DNA from: Alphaproteobacteria bacterium
GTDB taxonomy: Bacteria; Pseudomonadota; Alphaproteobacteria; SMXP01
Direction of reading: 5' to 3'
NCBI GenBank assembly: GCA_028285305.1
Contig: JANQPV010000077.1
Location: 62,001-126,000 of the forward strand
DNA length: 64,000 nucleotides
The position numbers and the translations under genes are program-made. How positions within the stretch are numbered: position 1 is the stretch's first letter; each line of letters opens with the position of its first letter. Positions 25,798 through 35,729 of this stretch are shown in pieces. Under the pieces are notes generated by a model. It did no database searches. It had not been told where the DNA came from and was given only the letters and a program-made list of their open reading frames with translations.

Positions 25798-26991
25798 ATG
25801 AACTGGTTGTCAGACTTCGCCCGCCCGAAACTCAAAGCTCTCCTCGGTGATCGAAATACTCCAGATAATCTGTGGGTAAAGTGCCCGAATTGCGGAGAAA
25901 TGATCTTTCACCGCGACATAGAGGCGGCACATCATGTTTGCCCCAGTTGCTCCCATCACATGCGCATATCGCCTGAGCAGCGTTTGGCGATGATCTTCGA
26001 CGAAGGCAAGTACGAAGTTCTCGAGTTGCCGGAGGTTCCCGTCGATCCCTTAAAGTTCAAGGACGAAAAGAAGTATACGGATAGACTTAAAGAGGCACGT
26101 AACAAATCCCAGCACAGGGACGCGATGGTTGCTTCGGTGGGTAAACTAAAAGGGCTCGACGTGGTTGCCCTGGTTCAAAATTTCGGTTTCATGGGCGGCT
26201 CTCTTGGAATGGCTGCCGGCGAGGGCTTCATTAAGGCTGCGGAAACGGCTCTAGAGCGCAAGGTTCCGTTCATAGCGTTCACGGCGGCGGGCGGTGCGCG
26301 TATGCAAGAAGGTATCTTGTCTCTCATGCAGATGCCGCGCACGACCATTCTGGTTGAAATGCTGAAAGAAGCAGGGCTTCCGTATGTGGTCGTCTTGACC
26401 GATCCAACCACCGGCGGCGTCACAGCGTCCTACGCCATGCTGGGCGATGTGCATATTGCTGAGCCGGGCGCCCTCATCGGTTTCGCGGGTCCGCGTGTGA
26501 TCAAGCAAACCATCCGAGAGGATCTTCCAGAAGGATTTCAGCGTGCTGAATATCTATTGGACCACGGCATGGTTGATATGGTCGTGAATCGACACGACCT
26601 TCGGGATACGCTGGCGCGTATCATTTCTCTATTGATGAATGTTGAGCTTGCTGTTCAAGACTCCAAACCCGGCGCGCCTATAACCGAACTGGGCGAAGAG
26701 AAAGAAGACGATAAGATCACCGTCATTGAAGAGGCGGAGCCAAAGCAGGCGGACCGCGCCGAAGAGGAAGCGAGCGACGCTGAACAGAACTCCGAAGAAG
26801 AGGAAATAAAGCTCGCCGCTTCGGTCATGAATAGCGATGACGCAGCGACTGTTACGGAACCTCAAAGCGGGGACGCTCCTGAAATTCAGCTCAAAGCCGA
26901 GCCTGAGGTCAAGTCCGACGCGTCCAAACCCAAGATTAAGCCGCTGCCCACCATTGAGCAACGTGGGGAGCTCGCAGGACAAACGCCATAG
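25798..26991 (+). CDS. accD: Acetyl-CoA carboxylase carboxyltransferase beta subunit with long acidic tail
   Basis: 397 residues. AccD and AccA form the carboxyltransferase that makes malonyl-CoA. The zinc ribbon is present ([14 protein letters not shown] ... [12 protein letters not shown]), and the crotonase-like core has [38 protein letters not shown] and [18 protein letters not shown]. The usual protein ends soon after residue ~290. Here about 110 more residues follow, rich in Glu, Asp, Ala and Lys ([20 protein letters not shown]), probably disordered. It lies between trpA and folC, the standard alphaproteobacterial order, and ends in the sequence where folC seems to begin. Confidence 0.96.
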   Translation: MNWLSDFARPKLKALLGDRNTPDNLWVKCPNCGEMIFHRDIEAAHHVCPSCSHHMRISPEQRLAMIFDEGKYEVLELPEVPVDPLKFKDEKKYTDRLKEARNKSQHRDAMVASVGKLKGLDVVALVQNFGFMGGSLGMAAGEGFIKAAETALERKVPFIAFTAAGGARMQEGILSLMQMPRTTILVEMLKEAGLPYVVVLTDPTTGGVTASYAMLGDVHIAEPGALIGFAGPRVIKQTIREDLPEGFQRAEYLLDHGMVDMVVNRHDLRDTLARIISLLMNVELAVQDSKPGAPITELGEEKEDDKITVIEEAEPKQADRAEEEASDAEQNSEEEEIKLAASVMNSDDAATVTEPQSGDAPEIQLKAEPEVKSDASKPKIKPLPTIEQRGELAGQTP

Positions 26992-28355
26992 ACGTTCCAT
27001 CCGTACCGATACCTCGCAGCGAAAGTTCAGAGATTCTTGAGCGTCTTTCGGCGCTCTATCCAAAGAAGATCGACCTGAGCCTTGGCCGTGTCGAACGTCT
27101 CCTCGGGCGGTTGGGAGATCCCCATAATTCGTTGCCGCCGATTGTTCATGTTGCCGGAACCAATGGCAAGGGATCGGTCGTTGCCTTCCTTGAGTCCATT
27201 CTGACCGCTCACGGCTATTCGGCGCACACCTACACATCTCCTCATCTTGTCCGCTTCCATGAACGGATCAAACTTGCCCGCGGGCAAGGAGAACTCCCCC
27301 AGCCGATCGACGAAGGCTCTCTCGTTGAGTTTCTTGAGGCATGCGAGCGCGCCAACGCCGGTGATGCAATCACTTTTTTCGAGATCACGACCGTTCTCGC
27401 CCTCTATGCCTTTGCGCAGACACCGGCAGACTTTGTGCTCTTGGAAGTCGGGCTGGGGGGGCGTTTCGATGCCACGAACGTCATTCAACATCCCGCCGTT
27501 TCAGTGATTACGCCCGTCGGCTTGGATCACACCGATTTTCTGGGCGATTCGATTGATCGGATCGCATGGGAAAAGGCTGGTATCATCAAGCCTGAACGCC
27601 CCGTCATTATGGGTAAGCAAACGCCGCAGGCGAAGGAGGTCATCGAATCCGTCGCCGAAGAGCGCCGCGCATTGTTGGTGGCCGAAGGACGCGATTATCG
27701 CGCCACGCGCCGCACCGAGGGATTTGCCTATGAGTCTGCACGCGCTGCCTATGATCTGCCCTCTCCCGGCCTTGCGGGACCCCATCAGGTGGACAATGCT
27801 GCAACATCGATAGCCGCTCTTGAGCATCTGGGGAGCATGACCCTCGATCAAGCCAGCATAGGGCGCGGGCTTGTCGATGTACGGTGGCCGGGGCGCCTCC
27901 AACGCCTGAATGGCGAGTGGTTTCCGGAACTCAACGGTCTAAATGCGGAGTTATGGCTGGATGGCGGGCACAACCCTTCGGCCGGACGTGTTCTCAAGGA
28001 CTTTCTGAACCAACGACAAATCGAAGAGGAGCGCGCTCTCTACATTGTGCAAGTTATGCCGCGTACAAAGGATCTGAACAACTTTCTCGCTGCGGTCGCG
28101 TCCCTGAAACCCATTCTCATTGGAACAGATATCGAGCATGAAAGCGCTTTTTTCAGCGCCTCGGAGATTAAGGGCGCGGCCGAAGCCAGGGGCCTCAAAG
28201 CTTACGCGGCGCCCCAGTACCGCGCTGCCTTGCGCCTCGTGGCTGATCTGGAAGCAAAAGAACCGCAGCGCCGACCCGTGCGGATCCTGCTCTGCGGTTC
28301 TCTTTATCAGGCCGGTCAGGTCCTATATGACCTAGAACGTCTGCGTACGATGTAA
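26988..28355 (+). CDS. folC: Folylpolyglutamate synthase / dihydrofolate synthase; start codon unclear
   Basis: Adds glutamate to dihydropteroate and folates. Motifs: [11 protein letters not shown] (P-loop), [64 protein letters not shown] and [13 protein letters not shown]. The track starts at TTG 27111, but the same frame upstream encodes the conserved FolC N-terminus ([20 protein letters not shown]). No ATG, GTG or TTG occurs upstream in that frame down to the preceding stop at 26955. The best-placed initiator is ATA 26988, overlapping the accD stop as ATAG and 8 nt after AGGA; ATT 27033 is another. I give 26988 as the likely limit (455 residues). The end at 28355 is 1 nt from the convergent trxA stop. 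Confidence 0.9.
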   Translation: MDVPSVPIPRSESSEILERLSALYPKKIDLSLGRVERLLGRLGDPHNSLPPIVHVAGTNGKGSVVAFLESILTAHGYSAHTYTSPHLVRFHERIKLARGQGELPQPIDEGSLVEFLEACERANAGDAITFFEITTVLALYAFAQTPADFVLLEVGLGGRFDATNVIQHPAVSVITPVGLDHTDFLGDSIDRIAWEKAGIIKPERPVIMGKQTPQAKEVIESVAEERRALLVAEGRDYRATRRTEGFAYESARAAYDLPSPGLAGPHQVDNAATSIAALEHLGSMTLDQASIGRGLVDVRWPGRLQRLNGEWFPELNGLNAELWLDGGHNPSAGRVLKDFLNQRQIEEERALYIVQVMPRTKDLNNFLAAVASLKPILIGTDIEHESAFFSASEIKGAAEARGLKAYAAPQYRAALRLVADLEAKEPQRRPVRILLCGSLYQAGQVLYDLERLRTM

Positions 28356-28356
28356 A

Positions 28357-28683
28357 TTAGTCATTGGTGACGTTTTCAATCCATTCCACGATCTTGCCTT
28401 TCGGCATTGCACCAACTTTGGTTGATGCAACTTCACCGTTCTTGAACAACATCAGCGTGGGAATACCGCGTACCCCGTATTTGTTCGGAACGTTTGGATT
28501 CTCGTCGATATTGATCTTCGCTATGGTAACTTGACCGTCCATCTCTCCGGCGATTTCTTCGAGAGACGGGCCGATTTGTTTACAAGGGCCGCACCATTCG
28601 GCCCAAAAATCGACCAATACAGTGCCGTTTGCGTTCAATACATCATCATCAAAGGATGCATCGGTTACCTTTTTCGTTGCCAT
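28357..28683 (-). CDS. trxA: Thioredoxin
   Basis: 108 residues, the standard thioredoxin size. The redox centre is [14 protein letters not shown] (WCGPC), with the cis-Pro loop [14 protein letters not shown] and the buried Asp region [13 protein letters not shown]. It is a cytoplasmic disulfide reductant for ribonucleotide reductase and other enzymes, kept reduced by thioredoxin reductase. It lies downstream of addA with a 120-nt gap that probably has its own promoter, and converges with folC. Location between addA and folC is a known alphaproteobacterial arrangement. Confidence 0.97.
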   Translation of the reverse strand: MATKKVTDASFDDDVLNANGTVLVDFWAEWCGPCKQIGPSLEEIAGEMDGQVTIAKINIDENPNVPNKYGVRGIPTLMLFKNGEVASTKVGAMPKGKIVEWIENVTND

Positions 28684-28803
28684 TTTCTCGACCTTTCACT
28701 CGTCGTTTTTGTTCACAATTGGCTGCGTTGTGCGAATTCTTTCCGACTTCGAAACAGCCTTCGGTGAGAATGTAAGGAGCCGCCAAACCGGGGTCAAGTT
28801 TCG

Positions 28804-31800
28804 TCAACCGTGTTGTGAGCGCACCATCGCACGCTTGCTTCGCTCGGAGATTTGCTGTTCCAACGCTTTCATGCGGGACTCAAGGAGATCTGGGGGCAAT
28901 TCCGTGGCTTTCGGTCCGTCCGTCCACAAAAGAAAGGATAGAATTTCTTTTTTGGGATATAGATTTTTTAGGGCGGCTCGGTACACCGCCATTTGGTTTA
29001 CGTAAGAAACAGGCACGTGATGCAGTTCTGACGGCGGATTTCGATTTGTTTTATAGTCGATCACCTTGACCGTGTTGTTCTTTATCACCAGCCTGTCGAT
29101 CTGTCCACTAACTTTTATTAGCTCTTCGCCAACTTGGATATTTCCGCGAATGGAAACTTCGGGTCGGCTGTGCTCGCCAAAGAGATCCGCCCACTCCCTA
29201 TTCTCCAATACACTCAGCACTTTTGCAATCATGCTGTCGATTTCTTGGCGTTCGAGTCCCGCCCCGCGGACACTCTCGAGGTACACTCTTGCCCTCTCTT
29301 CGTGAACACTCTTCTCAAATGCGGGCAGGTATTGAAGAAGTTTGTGCACGAGCTGCCCTATCAAAAGCGGCTTTTTCTGCGCACTTTCGCGTTCCAAGGA
29401 TAACGGGGCGGATCCGCCGTCCACGGAAGGTGCACCGACTTGTGAGGGCGTAATTAGGGCGGGAACGGATGCACGAACGGCCCGCTGCCTGAGGAAGTCG
29501 GGCAGATCTTCTTCCTTTGTGGGTGCAAGAGGGCCACTGGGATGATCTCCCCGCGTGATCTTTTCCGTCCCAAAATCAATTCGCTTTCCGGTTTCGTTCC
29601 ACGGCAACTCGCACTCGACCCCGAGCTTGTCAATCGCTTGTTCGATCAGTGTGTACCAAGCCGCATCATGGACTTTCTTTTGGCCGGAATATCCCGATAT
29701 ATAGAGGCGATCTTGAGCCCGTGTCATGGCGACATAGAGAAGACGCAGGTGCTCAGCTTCGCGCCGGGATGCTGCCGCTGCTCTGAGTGCGGACGTTATT
29801 GGCACGTCTTCCGTGCTCGCGCCCACCCAGTAGAGCTGGGACCCTGCTCCCAGAATCTTTGGGTCTTGACGCGCATTGGCTCGATAGCAAGTGTCAGGCA
29901 TGAAAACGATGCGGCTCTGAAGGCCTTTTGAACCGTGCACGGTCATGACTCTGACTTCATCTGAGTCTTGATCGACTTCACGCTTGAGCTCCGGAGAGGA
30001 TGACGAGAGATGCTGGATAAAATGCTGCATGGATGGAACTTGTCTTGACTCAAACTCAAGCGCTGCGGACAGAAACTCGGAGATTGGATCCTCGGCTTCT
30101 CGACCCAAGCGCGAAACGAGAGCTTGCCACCCATTCAGAGGCGCCTCCCCACCCGCTGGACAGTCCTGCGACAGCAAGAAAGAGAAGAATTCGAAGGGGC
30201 GTTCCAGGTCTACGCGATTGAGCAGCCCACGCAGATACATTTCGGCACGGGCGAAGACCGTATCTGGTTCTTTCTGAACTGCCTCGTTCATAGCGTGCCA
30301 GAGCGATGCTCCGCCTCTATCGTACGCCAATTGAAACAATTCGTCCTCGGATACCCCAATAAGAGGTGACTTAAGCAGGGCTGCCAGATTTAGATCGTCT
30401 TCGGGAAGAAGTACAAACGAACCGGCCGCGATCAGATCCATCACGGCGATATGCTCGGTAAGCTTAAGCCGGTCCGAGCCCGCGACGGGAACACTCCGCC
30501 GCTTCAGTGCTCGGATCATTTCTTCGAAAAAGACCCCGCGGCGCTGAACAAGGATGAAGATGTCCGAAGGTTTGATGGGTCGGTTTTGGCTTGGAAGCCA
30601 TTCTTGATCCTGAAGCCAAGTCTTGATTTGGTCGGCAATGCGGGCTGCCAAAATGCAATGAGCTTGGCTTTCATGCTCTTGGTCGAGAGGAGCATCCCAG
30701 GGAAGATCGGGTTCGCGCGCCGGAGGCCGCACCAAGGGCCAGAACTCAACCAAACCTGGTTCATTCTCGCGAAAGACTTCGTGGAGTACTTTCTGTCCGG
30801 GCTGTGTAATTTGTGCAGCATACTGTGGATCGCTAAAAACTTGATCCACCAAGGCCAAGACCTCCGATGTGGACCGTCGCGACTCACTTAACGTCACGCT
30901 GGAAAACTCAAGCTCAGCCTCACCGGCGCGCTCCGAAAACGCCTCATGGGTTTCCAAGAACTTTTTGGGGTCGGCCCCTTGAAAGGAATAGATGGACTGT
31001 TTCTCGTCGCCCACCGCGAAGATGGTACGGACAAGATCGGGAGCATGTTCAGTCCACGCCCCTTGGCCTGCGAAAAACTCGCTTGCGATCTTTTCGATAA
31101 GATTCCATTGATCCGGGCTCGTATCCTGCGCCTCGTCCACCAATATATGATCGATTCCGCCGTCAAGTTTGTAGAGAACCCATTGGGAGGCGGTGGTGTT
31201 CGAGAGCAACAGGTTTGTTTTCTCAATCAAGTCTCTGTAATCGAGAAAGGATCCCGACTTTTTGCGCTGAGCGTAGTGGTTGCATAGAGCGGCCCCGTAG
31301 TGGATAAGGGCAAGCGTACGCTCTTTCAGCGACAACGCCGCTCGTTTTCGTACAAATCGGAGAGCTATCTTTTCTTCCTTGTCCAATAGCTGAACTATAT
31401 TCGAGTTTTGCGTCGCCAGTTTCTTTGTATGAAGATTTTTAAAGGGCTCTCTATCTTTCTTGAGAAGCGCGTCGCAATATAATTCTGTCCGTTCGTAAGC
31501 TCTCAGCCCCTCTTGGCTTGCGGCCTGCAGTATGGCAGCGCGGTTCTGGTCTTGTGTTGTCCCTTCCCTCCACTGTGCCGCGATCGCCATCAGATGATCG
31601 CTCCGGGACGACAAATCATCAGCGAACGCTTCGACGAAAGAACTGGGTGTTTCATCTTCTGCTATTCCATGCGCTGAGACGAGTTCTTGCAGCAACTCGA
31701 TTGGACGAACGCGGCCCGATGAAACATCCAAAAACCGTTCGGGAGCAGAGAGTATGGCAGCTGAAAGTTGAACCAATTCACTTTCATGCGTTGCACGCAT

Positions 31801-32346
31801 CAAATAGTCCAATGCGCTTTGCCCGTCCAAATTTTCTGGAGCCGATAGCGCTAAGACAGCCGCATCCATCGCGTCTATCTGAAGTTTGTTTGCTTCGAAC
31901 TCATCCAGCACCTGGAAGTCCGGGGAGACCCCACTCTCCAGCGGGAAGCGCCGCAATAGCCGCTCACAAAACGCATGAATCGTTTGTATCTTGAGACCGC
32001 CAGGCGCCTCCAAGGCCTGGGCGAACAGACGGCGCGCCCGGTGAAGGCTGCCAGGTAGATGCTCTGTTCCGACAAAATCTTCCAAGCGGGAGATAAGATC
32101 CTGGTCGGAAATCACTGTCCACTCGCTCAGCTGGCCAAACAATCGCTCCGCCATCTCACTTGCCGCTGCCTTCGTGTAGGTGAGACACAGGATCTTGTCT
32201 GGCTCAGTGCCATCCAGTAGGAGCCGGGCGACACGTTGCGTCAGGACGTAGGTCTTGCCGGTTCCTGCGTTGGCGGTCACCCAAGCGGAAACTCTGGGGT
32301 CGGATGCGGCCAATTGGGGGTTCGTTCTCACAACATGAATCGACAC
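28804..32346 (-). CDS. addA: Double-strand break repair helicase-nuclease subunit AddA
   Basis: About 1180 residues from GTG 32346, five bases after the addB stop with GGAG upstream; the track start at 32412 and ATG 32367 both overlap addB and remain possible. UvrD-like superfamily 1 helicase: Walker A VTANAGTGKTYVLTQRVARL, Walker B HILVDEAQDTSPDQW, motif III FAVGDEKQSIYSFQGADP and motif VI RLLYVAMTRAQDRLYISG. The C-terminal RecB-type nuclease has GQIDRLVIKNNTVKVIDYKTN with the catalytic Asp and Lys. With AddB it processes DNA ends to load RecA. The pair is translated together. Confidence 0.96.
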   Translation of the reverse strand: MSIHVVRTNPQLAASDPRVSAWVTANAGTGKTYVLTQRVARLLLDGTEPDKILCLTYTKAAASEMAERLFGQLSEWTVISDQDLISRLEDFVGTEHLPGSLHRARRLFAQALEAPGGLKIQTIHAFCERLLRRFPLESGVSPDFQVLDEFEANKLQIDAMDAAVLALSAPENLDGQSALDYLMRATHESELVQLSAAILSAPERFLDVSSGRVRPIELLQELVSAHGIAEDETPSSFVEAFADDLSSRSDHLMAIAAQWREGTTQDQNRAAILQAASQEGLRAYERTELYCDALLKKDREPFKNLHTKKLATQNSNIVQLLDKEEKIALRFVRKRAALSLKERTLALIHYGAALCNHYAQRKKSGSFLDYRDLIEKTNLLLSNTTASQWVLYKLDGGIDHILVDEAQDTSPDQWNLIEKIASEFFAGQGAWTEHAPDLVRTIFAVGDEKQSIYSFQGADPKKFLETHEAFSERAGEAELEFSSVTLSESRRSTSEVLALVDQVFSDPQYAAQITQPGQKVLHEVFRENEPGLVEFWPLVRPPAREPDLPWDAPLDQEHESQAHCILAARIADQIKTWLQDQEWLPSQNRPIKPSDIFILVQRRGVFFEEMIRALKRRSVPVAGSDRLKLTEHIAVMDLIAAGSFVLLPEDDLNLAALLKSPLIGVSEDELFQLAYDRGGASLWHAMNEAVQKEPDTVFARAEMYLRGLLNRVDLERPFEFFSFLLSQDCPAGGEAPLNGWQALVSRLGREAEDPISEFLSAALEFESRQVPSMQHFIQHLSSSSPELKREVDQDSDEVRVMTVHGSKGLQSRIVFMPDTCYRANARQDPKILGAGSQLYWVGASTEDVPITSALRAAAASRREAEHLRLLYVAMTRAQDRLYISGYSGQKKVHDAAWYTLIEQAIDKLGVECELPWNETGKRIDFGTEKITRGDHPSGPLAPTKEEDLPDFLRQRAVRASVPALITPSQVGAPSVDGGSAPLSLERESAQKKPLLIGQLVHKLLQYLPAFEKSVHEERARVYLESVRGAGLERQEIDSMIAKVLSVLENREWADLFGEHSRPEVSIRGNIQVGEELIKVSGQIDRLVIKNNTVKVIDYKTNRNPPSELHHVPVSYVNQMAVYRAALKNLYPKKEILSFLLWTDGPKATELPPDLLESRMKALEQQISERSKRAMVRSQHG

Positions 32347-32350
32347 GAAA

Positions 32351-35300
32351 CTACGCTCCGTCAGCATCGTCAAAACCCGACGACCACTCCTTAACGCGGG
32401 CCAAATGATCATAATCCTGGCCGAGGGTTTTGAACATCACTCGGGGTCTAGACAAATACGGCGTTTCTTGACAAGCAAATGCGTCTGCCCATTTGACGAG
32501 TCCGGCCCGCGCCCGCTCAACCAATTCGCCGACCTCGTCCTTGCCGCGCGCCACATATGTCTCGCCGCTCTTCTTTTCATCAGCACTGAGACGAATATAA
32601 GCCATCAGATCGACTTCCGCCGGCGGGATTTCCTCAAATCCCCCCTCCTTCAGGATTAGACCCTCAAGAGGGAGTTGAGGCTCGAGAAATTGTTTAACCT
32701 GGCTTTCGGATGGTGGCGTGCCGGTTTTGTAGTCATAAATGAGATACCCGGTCGCCGATCGATCCAACAGGTCTGCCCGTGTTGTCAGCGCCAAGCCGTG
32801 AGTCGTGCCTCCGAACTCAGCACGTCCTCTTACCTCTGGTTTTCTTTCAATGACTTGGCTCGCTTGATGAGCGTGCCAATCGAGTACCCAAGGGAACATG
32901 GCCGTGACACGACGCTGCCAACGTTCCCTGAGAGCGGGCCAACTGCGAAAGGCTTCTAGCAGTTCATTGGAGATATCGATCAGCTCCTGCTTGCCTTGTT
33001 CCGTTGTCAAATTTTCTCGTGGAACGCGCTCCACCAGTTGCCTCATCAGTTCATGAACCAATGAACCGAACTCGGCCGCGTCGGGTTCCGCGTCCAAGGG
33101 AAGAATGGGATGGAGGCACAGAATTTTCTTTGCATATATAGCGTAGGGGTCTCTGATCCAGGTAGAGATTTCGCTCACGGTAAAACTTTTGGGGCGTGCC
33201 TCAATTGGAGGACGCGGTGCGGGAGGCTCGGCCGGCGTGCCGCTCGTGCTCGCATCCAGCTGCCGCGCCCACGTCAAATACTGCTCTGCATCGTCCAGTT
33301 CATGATCGACTTCGGCGCCTTTCAAAACAGCTTCCAATCGCATAAGCCAGCGTGATTTGATTGTGGGTGTGCCCTGTTCTTTCTTGGCCCGCGTTAAGAT
33401 GACTTCGTTCGAGGCGGCCAATTGGCTAAAGTCGTGTGCGGATAACCCTACCTTTCGTTCTGGTAAGGACATTCCGATTTCTTTCCGCATAGGCCGACTG
33501 ATCCACGGATCCATTGCGGGCTGCAGAGGCCACACGCCCTCATTCAATGCACCCAGGATTGTGAGATCCGGTTGTTGAAGGCGCGCTTCCAAAGGCCCCC
33601 AAATGAACAAGCGCGGATGAGCTCCGTAGCTCTTGCGCACGATCTGTTCGGAAACGAGTTGCTTGAAGAACGTCGCGTATTCCTGGATGCTCATGGGCGG
33701 CAGATCGCGCCCATGAAGGAGCAATTGACCGAGCAGGCTTGCTACTGCCTCGCCTGTCTCGTCTTCCCAAATCGTGGCGCCTTCCTCGTTTGGCGAGTCC
33801 GCCAACTTCTCGGCGATCTCTGATTGACACTCCACGAACCCTGTCAGCGTCGCGTTCGCACCGATTGATTGGGCTGGCGCAAAGCACGTCTCAATACGCG
33901 ATACAAAGTCGATCAGCGATTGGTCGTATCTGAGCGCGCCTTGATCCGATTGCTGTCCATCTTCGTTTTGCTTGCTCAGTTCGGCAGACAGCGAGAATAT
34001 CGAGCCGGGGGGCCTTTTCGCTCGGAACACTTCCAATTCCAATTGGCTCGCCATCTGGCGAACCGTCTCACGAGGCAGCCCCATCCGGCAGAGCGGGTGT
34101 TTGAGAATACTCAGCAGCAGAGGGGCGCTTCGAAGGTCCGTCAGAAAGTCGGCGATCAAGGCGAGGAATGAGCCTTCAGCAGAATGAGACAGCGGAACAC
34201 CCGCAGAATCGTCGACGAAAATGTCCCATCTGCGAAGCTGAACACTTACTCGGCGCGCTAACTTTCTGTCCGGAGTGACCAAGGCCACGGTCCGTGTTGG
34301 GTGGTCGATGGCTTCTCTCATTATAACTGCAATCACGAGAGCTTCTTCATGTTCCGTTTCGGTCTCAATTCGTGAAAGCGTTGCCAAGCCTTGGTCCCAA
34401 TTCTCCTCTTTGAACTGAAGAACTGCCTTGTGCCAATTGTGCGTTGAGTTGGCCGGACGAAGGGCTTCTGTGATCAGGCGGCTGCGCGCACTTCGATCTG
34501 CTGGGATTTCACCGGAGGCAAGCCCCGGCCAAAGCGCAACACCGGACCGATCCATGTCCAATGTCTCTAGGAGCGTTTTCATCGCAAACTGCGGATGCTG
34601 TTCATCGAGTTCGGTCCAGGCCTGCGCATCCAGATCGACATCAAGGCCGGGCAATATGACTGCTCCGTTCGGCAGTTGCGCAACAACCTTCAATAGCCGT
34701 GCCGTTGCGGGAATTGATCCCGTCGAACCCGCAGCAACGATAGGACGGAGGGGGCGCGACTGGTGCCAATACGCGGCAAGCGCATTCAGCATTTCGTTTC
34801 TGTGGATCGCAGGGTCGATCGCACCTTCAGCGGCCAACACGCTGGGCCACACATCTGTCAATAGCGTGACAAATCGCAAAACCTCTTGCCAGTGCTCTGT
34901 GAACCGATCCGGTACAACATCATGGAGTCTGCTCAGATCCACTTCTTCTGTCTGCGCCATATCCAAAAAGCGTGCGAGTTCGCGCGCATACGGCAACGCC
35001 GTTGCCACTTTGTCCGGACCCAACGCATATCCAGCTTGCCGCTCACGCTCACCCCATTTCTGGATGAGTTGTGCCAACAGGATCTGCCGGCGCATATTGG
35101 AGATCGGCTCGGGAATAGCTGCCGGCTGCTCAACAAACCCCTCTTCCACTGAAGTGCCCAGGATAAGTTCGTCTTCCTCGACATCACCAATGGGTCTGAT
35201 GCGCGGCAATATTAGGGTTCCGTTGTGGCCGCTTGCCCGGCTGAAGGCATCAGCAAGGGTGCGTGCGGCTCGGCGCGTGGGTACCAATACGGTCACGTCC

Positions 35301-35449
35301 GCCAGAGCCAAAGGGTCGTCTTGCCTTGCATGGGCAGAGAGGATGCCCTTTGCAAGCGCATCCAAAAAGGACGTCCACGCAGGAATGGTGTAGACGTTTG
35401 GCGGCGTTGTCATTGTCTGGTCGATCAAGGTTTTGGACATAGGCATCAT
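32351..35449 (-). CDS. addB: Double-strand break repair protein AddB (alphaproteobacterial type)
   Basis: 1032 residues from ATG 35449; ATG 35413 (MTTPPNVYTIPAW) is an alternative start that begins just before the conserved N-terminus. The N-terminal part reads VTVLVPTRRAARTLADAF, an inactivated helicase-like region without a Walker A, as in AddB of Alphaproteobacteria. The C-terminal PD-(D/E)XK nuclease is evident in FTVSEISTWIRDPYAIYAKK, ALTTRADLLDRSATGYLIYDYKTG. AddAB is the exonuclease/helicase that resects double-strand breaks and recognises Chi-like sites. It is the upstream gene of addBA. The 321-aa plus-strand ORF 34428-35393 is antisense to it and is a shadow. Confidence 0.95.
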   Translation of the reverse strand: MMPMSKTLIDQTMTTPPNVYTIPAWTSFLDALAKGILSAHARQDDPLALADVTVLVPTRRAARTLADAFSRASGHNGTLILPRIRPIGDVEEDELILGTSVEEGFVEQPAAIPEPISNMRRQILLAQLIQKWGERERQAGYALGPDKVATALPYARELARFLDMAQTEEVDLSRLHDVVPDRFTEHWQEVLRFVTLLTDVWPSVLAAEGAIDPAIHRNEMLNALAAYWHQSRPLRPIVAAGSTGSIPATARLLKVVAQLPNGAVILPGLDVDLDAQAWTELDEQHPQFAMKTLLETLDMDRSGVALWPGLASGEIPADRSARSRLITEALRPANSTHNWHKAVLQFKEENWDQGLATLSRIETETEHEEALVIAVIMREAIDHPTRTVALVTPDRKLARRVSVQLRRWDIFVDDSAGVPLSHSAEGSFLALIADFLTDLRSAPLLLSILKHPLCRMGLPRETVRQMASQLELEVFRAKRPPGSIFSLSAELSKQNEDGQQSDQGALRYDQSLIDFVSRIETCFAPAQSIGANATLTGFVECQSEIAEKLADSPNEEGATIWEDETGEAVASLLGQLLLHGRDLPPMSIQEYATFFKQLVSEQIVRKSYGAHPRLFIWGPLEARLQQPDLTILGALNEGVWPLQPAMDPWISRPMRKEIGMSLPERKVGLSAHDFSQLAASNEVILTRAKKEQGTPTIKSRWLMRLEAVLKGAEVDHELDDAEQYLTWARQLDASTSGTPAEPPAPRPPIEARPKSFTVSEISTWIRDPYAIYAKKILCLHPILPLDAEPDAAEFGSLVHELMRQLVERVPRENLTTEQGKQELIDISNELLEAFRSWPALRERWQRRVTAMFPWVLDWHAHQASQVIERKPEVRGRAEFGGTTHGLALTTRADLLDRSATGYLIYDYKTGTPPSESQVKQFLEPQLPLEGLILKEGGFEEIPPAEVDLMAYIRLSADEKKSGETYVARGKDEVGELVERARAGLVKWADAFACQETPYLSRPRVMFKTLGQDYDHLARVKEWSSGFDDADGA

Positions 35450-35498
35450 CGGCCGTGGGATAGTATCAGATTCCTCACTCTGAAGCCCGACAGAGTTT

Positions 35499-35520
35499 GC
35501 GGCCTTTTTTGTCAGGCCGC
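35499..35520. other. Short perfect hairpin upstream of addB
   Basis: GCGGCCT and AGGCCGC pair across TTTTTGTC, 50 nt upstream of addB. On either strand the stem is not followed by a T-tract, so I do not call it a terminator. The rest of 35450-35729 (280 nt) between addB and the GH2 gene shows no gene; it should hold the two divergent promoters. Confidence 0.35.
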
Positions 35521-35729
35521 CACGATATGGTGGGGCGGTTTGCCGATGCTAAACAGAGGGCAATGGGCCCTGTCGCGACGATAAGCTTTGATTTGTCATC
35601 AGCGAGCATTCGGTGGGTGGACTGACCCTTCGCAATCATATTAGCCTACTTAAGTGCTTTCCAGACCGAGCCGCCTTTTCGCGGTGGCATCGATTGACAG
35701 GAAAGCCCACAAATTGGGGAGGAAGTAAC

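Noticed and set aside
34428-35393. 321-aa plus-strand ORF
   Set aside because: Ser/Arg/Ala-rich translation antisense to addB; a shadow of a GC-rich gene.
35499-35520. Hairpin as an intrinsic terminator for addB or upstream gene
   Set aside because: No T-tract follows the stem on either strand, and it lies upstream, not downstream, of addB.
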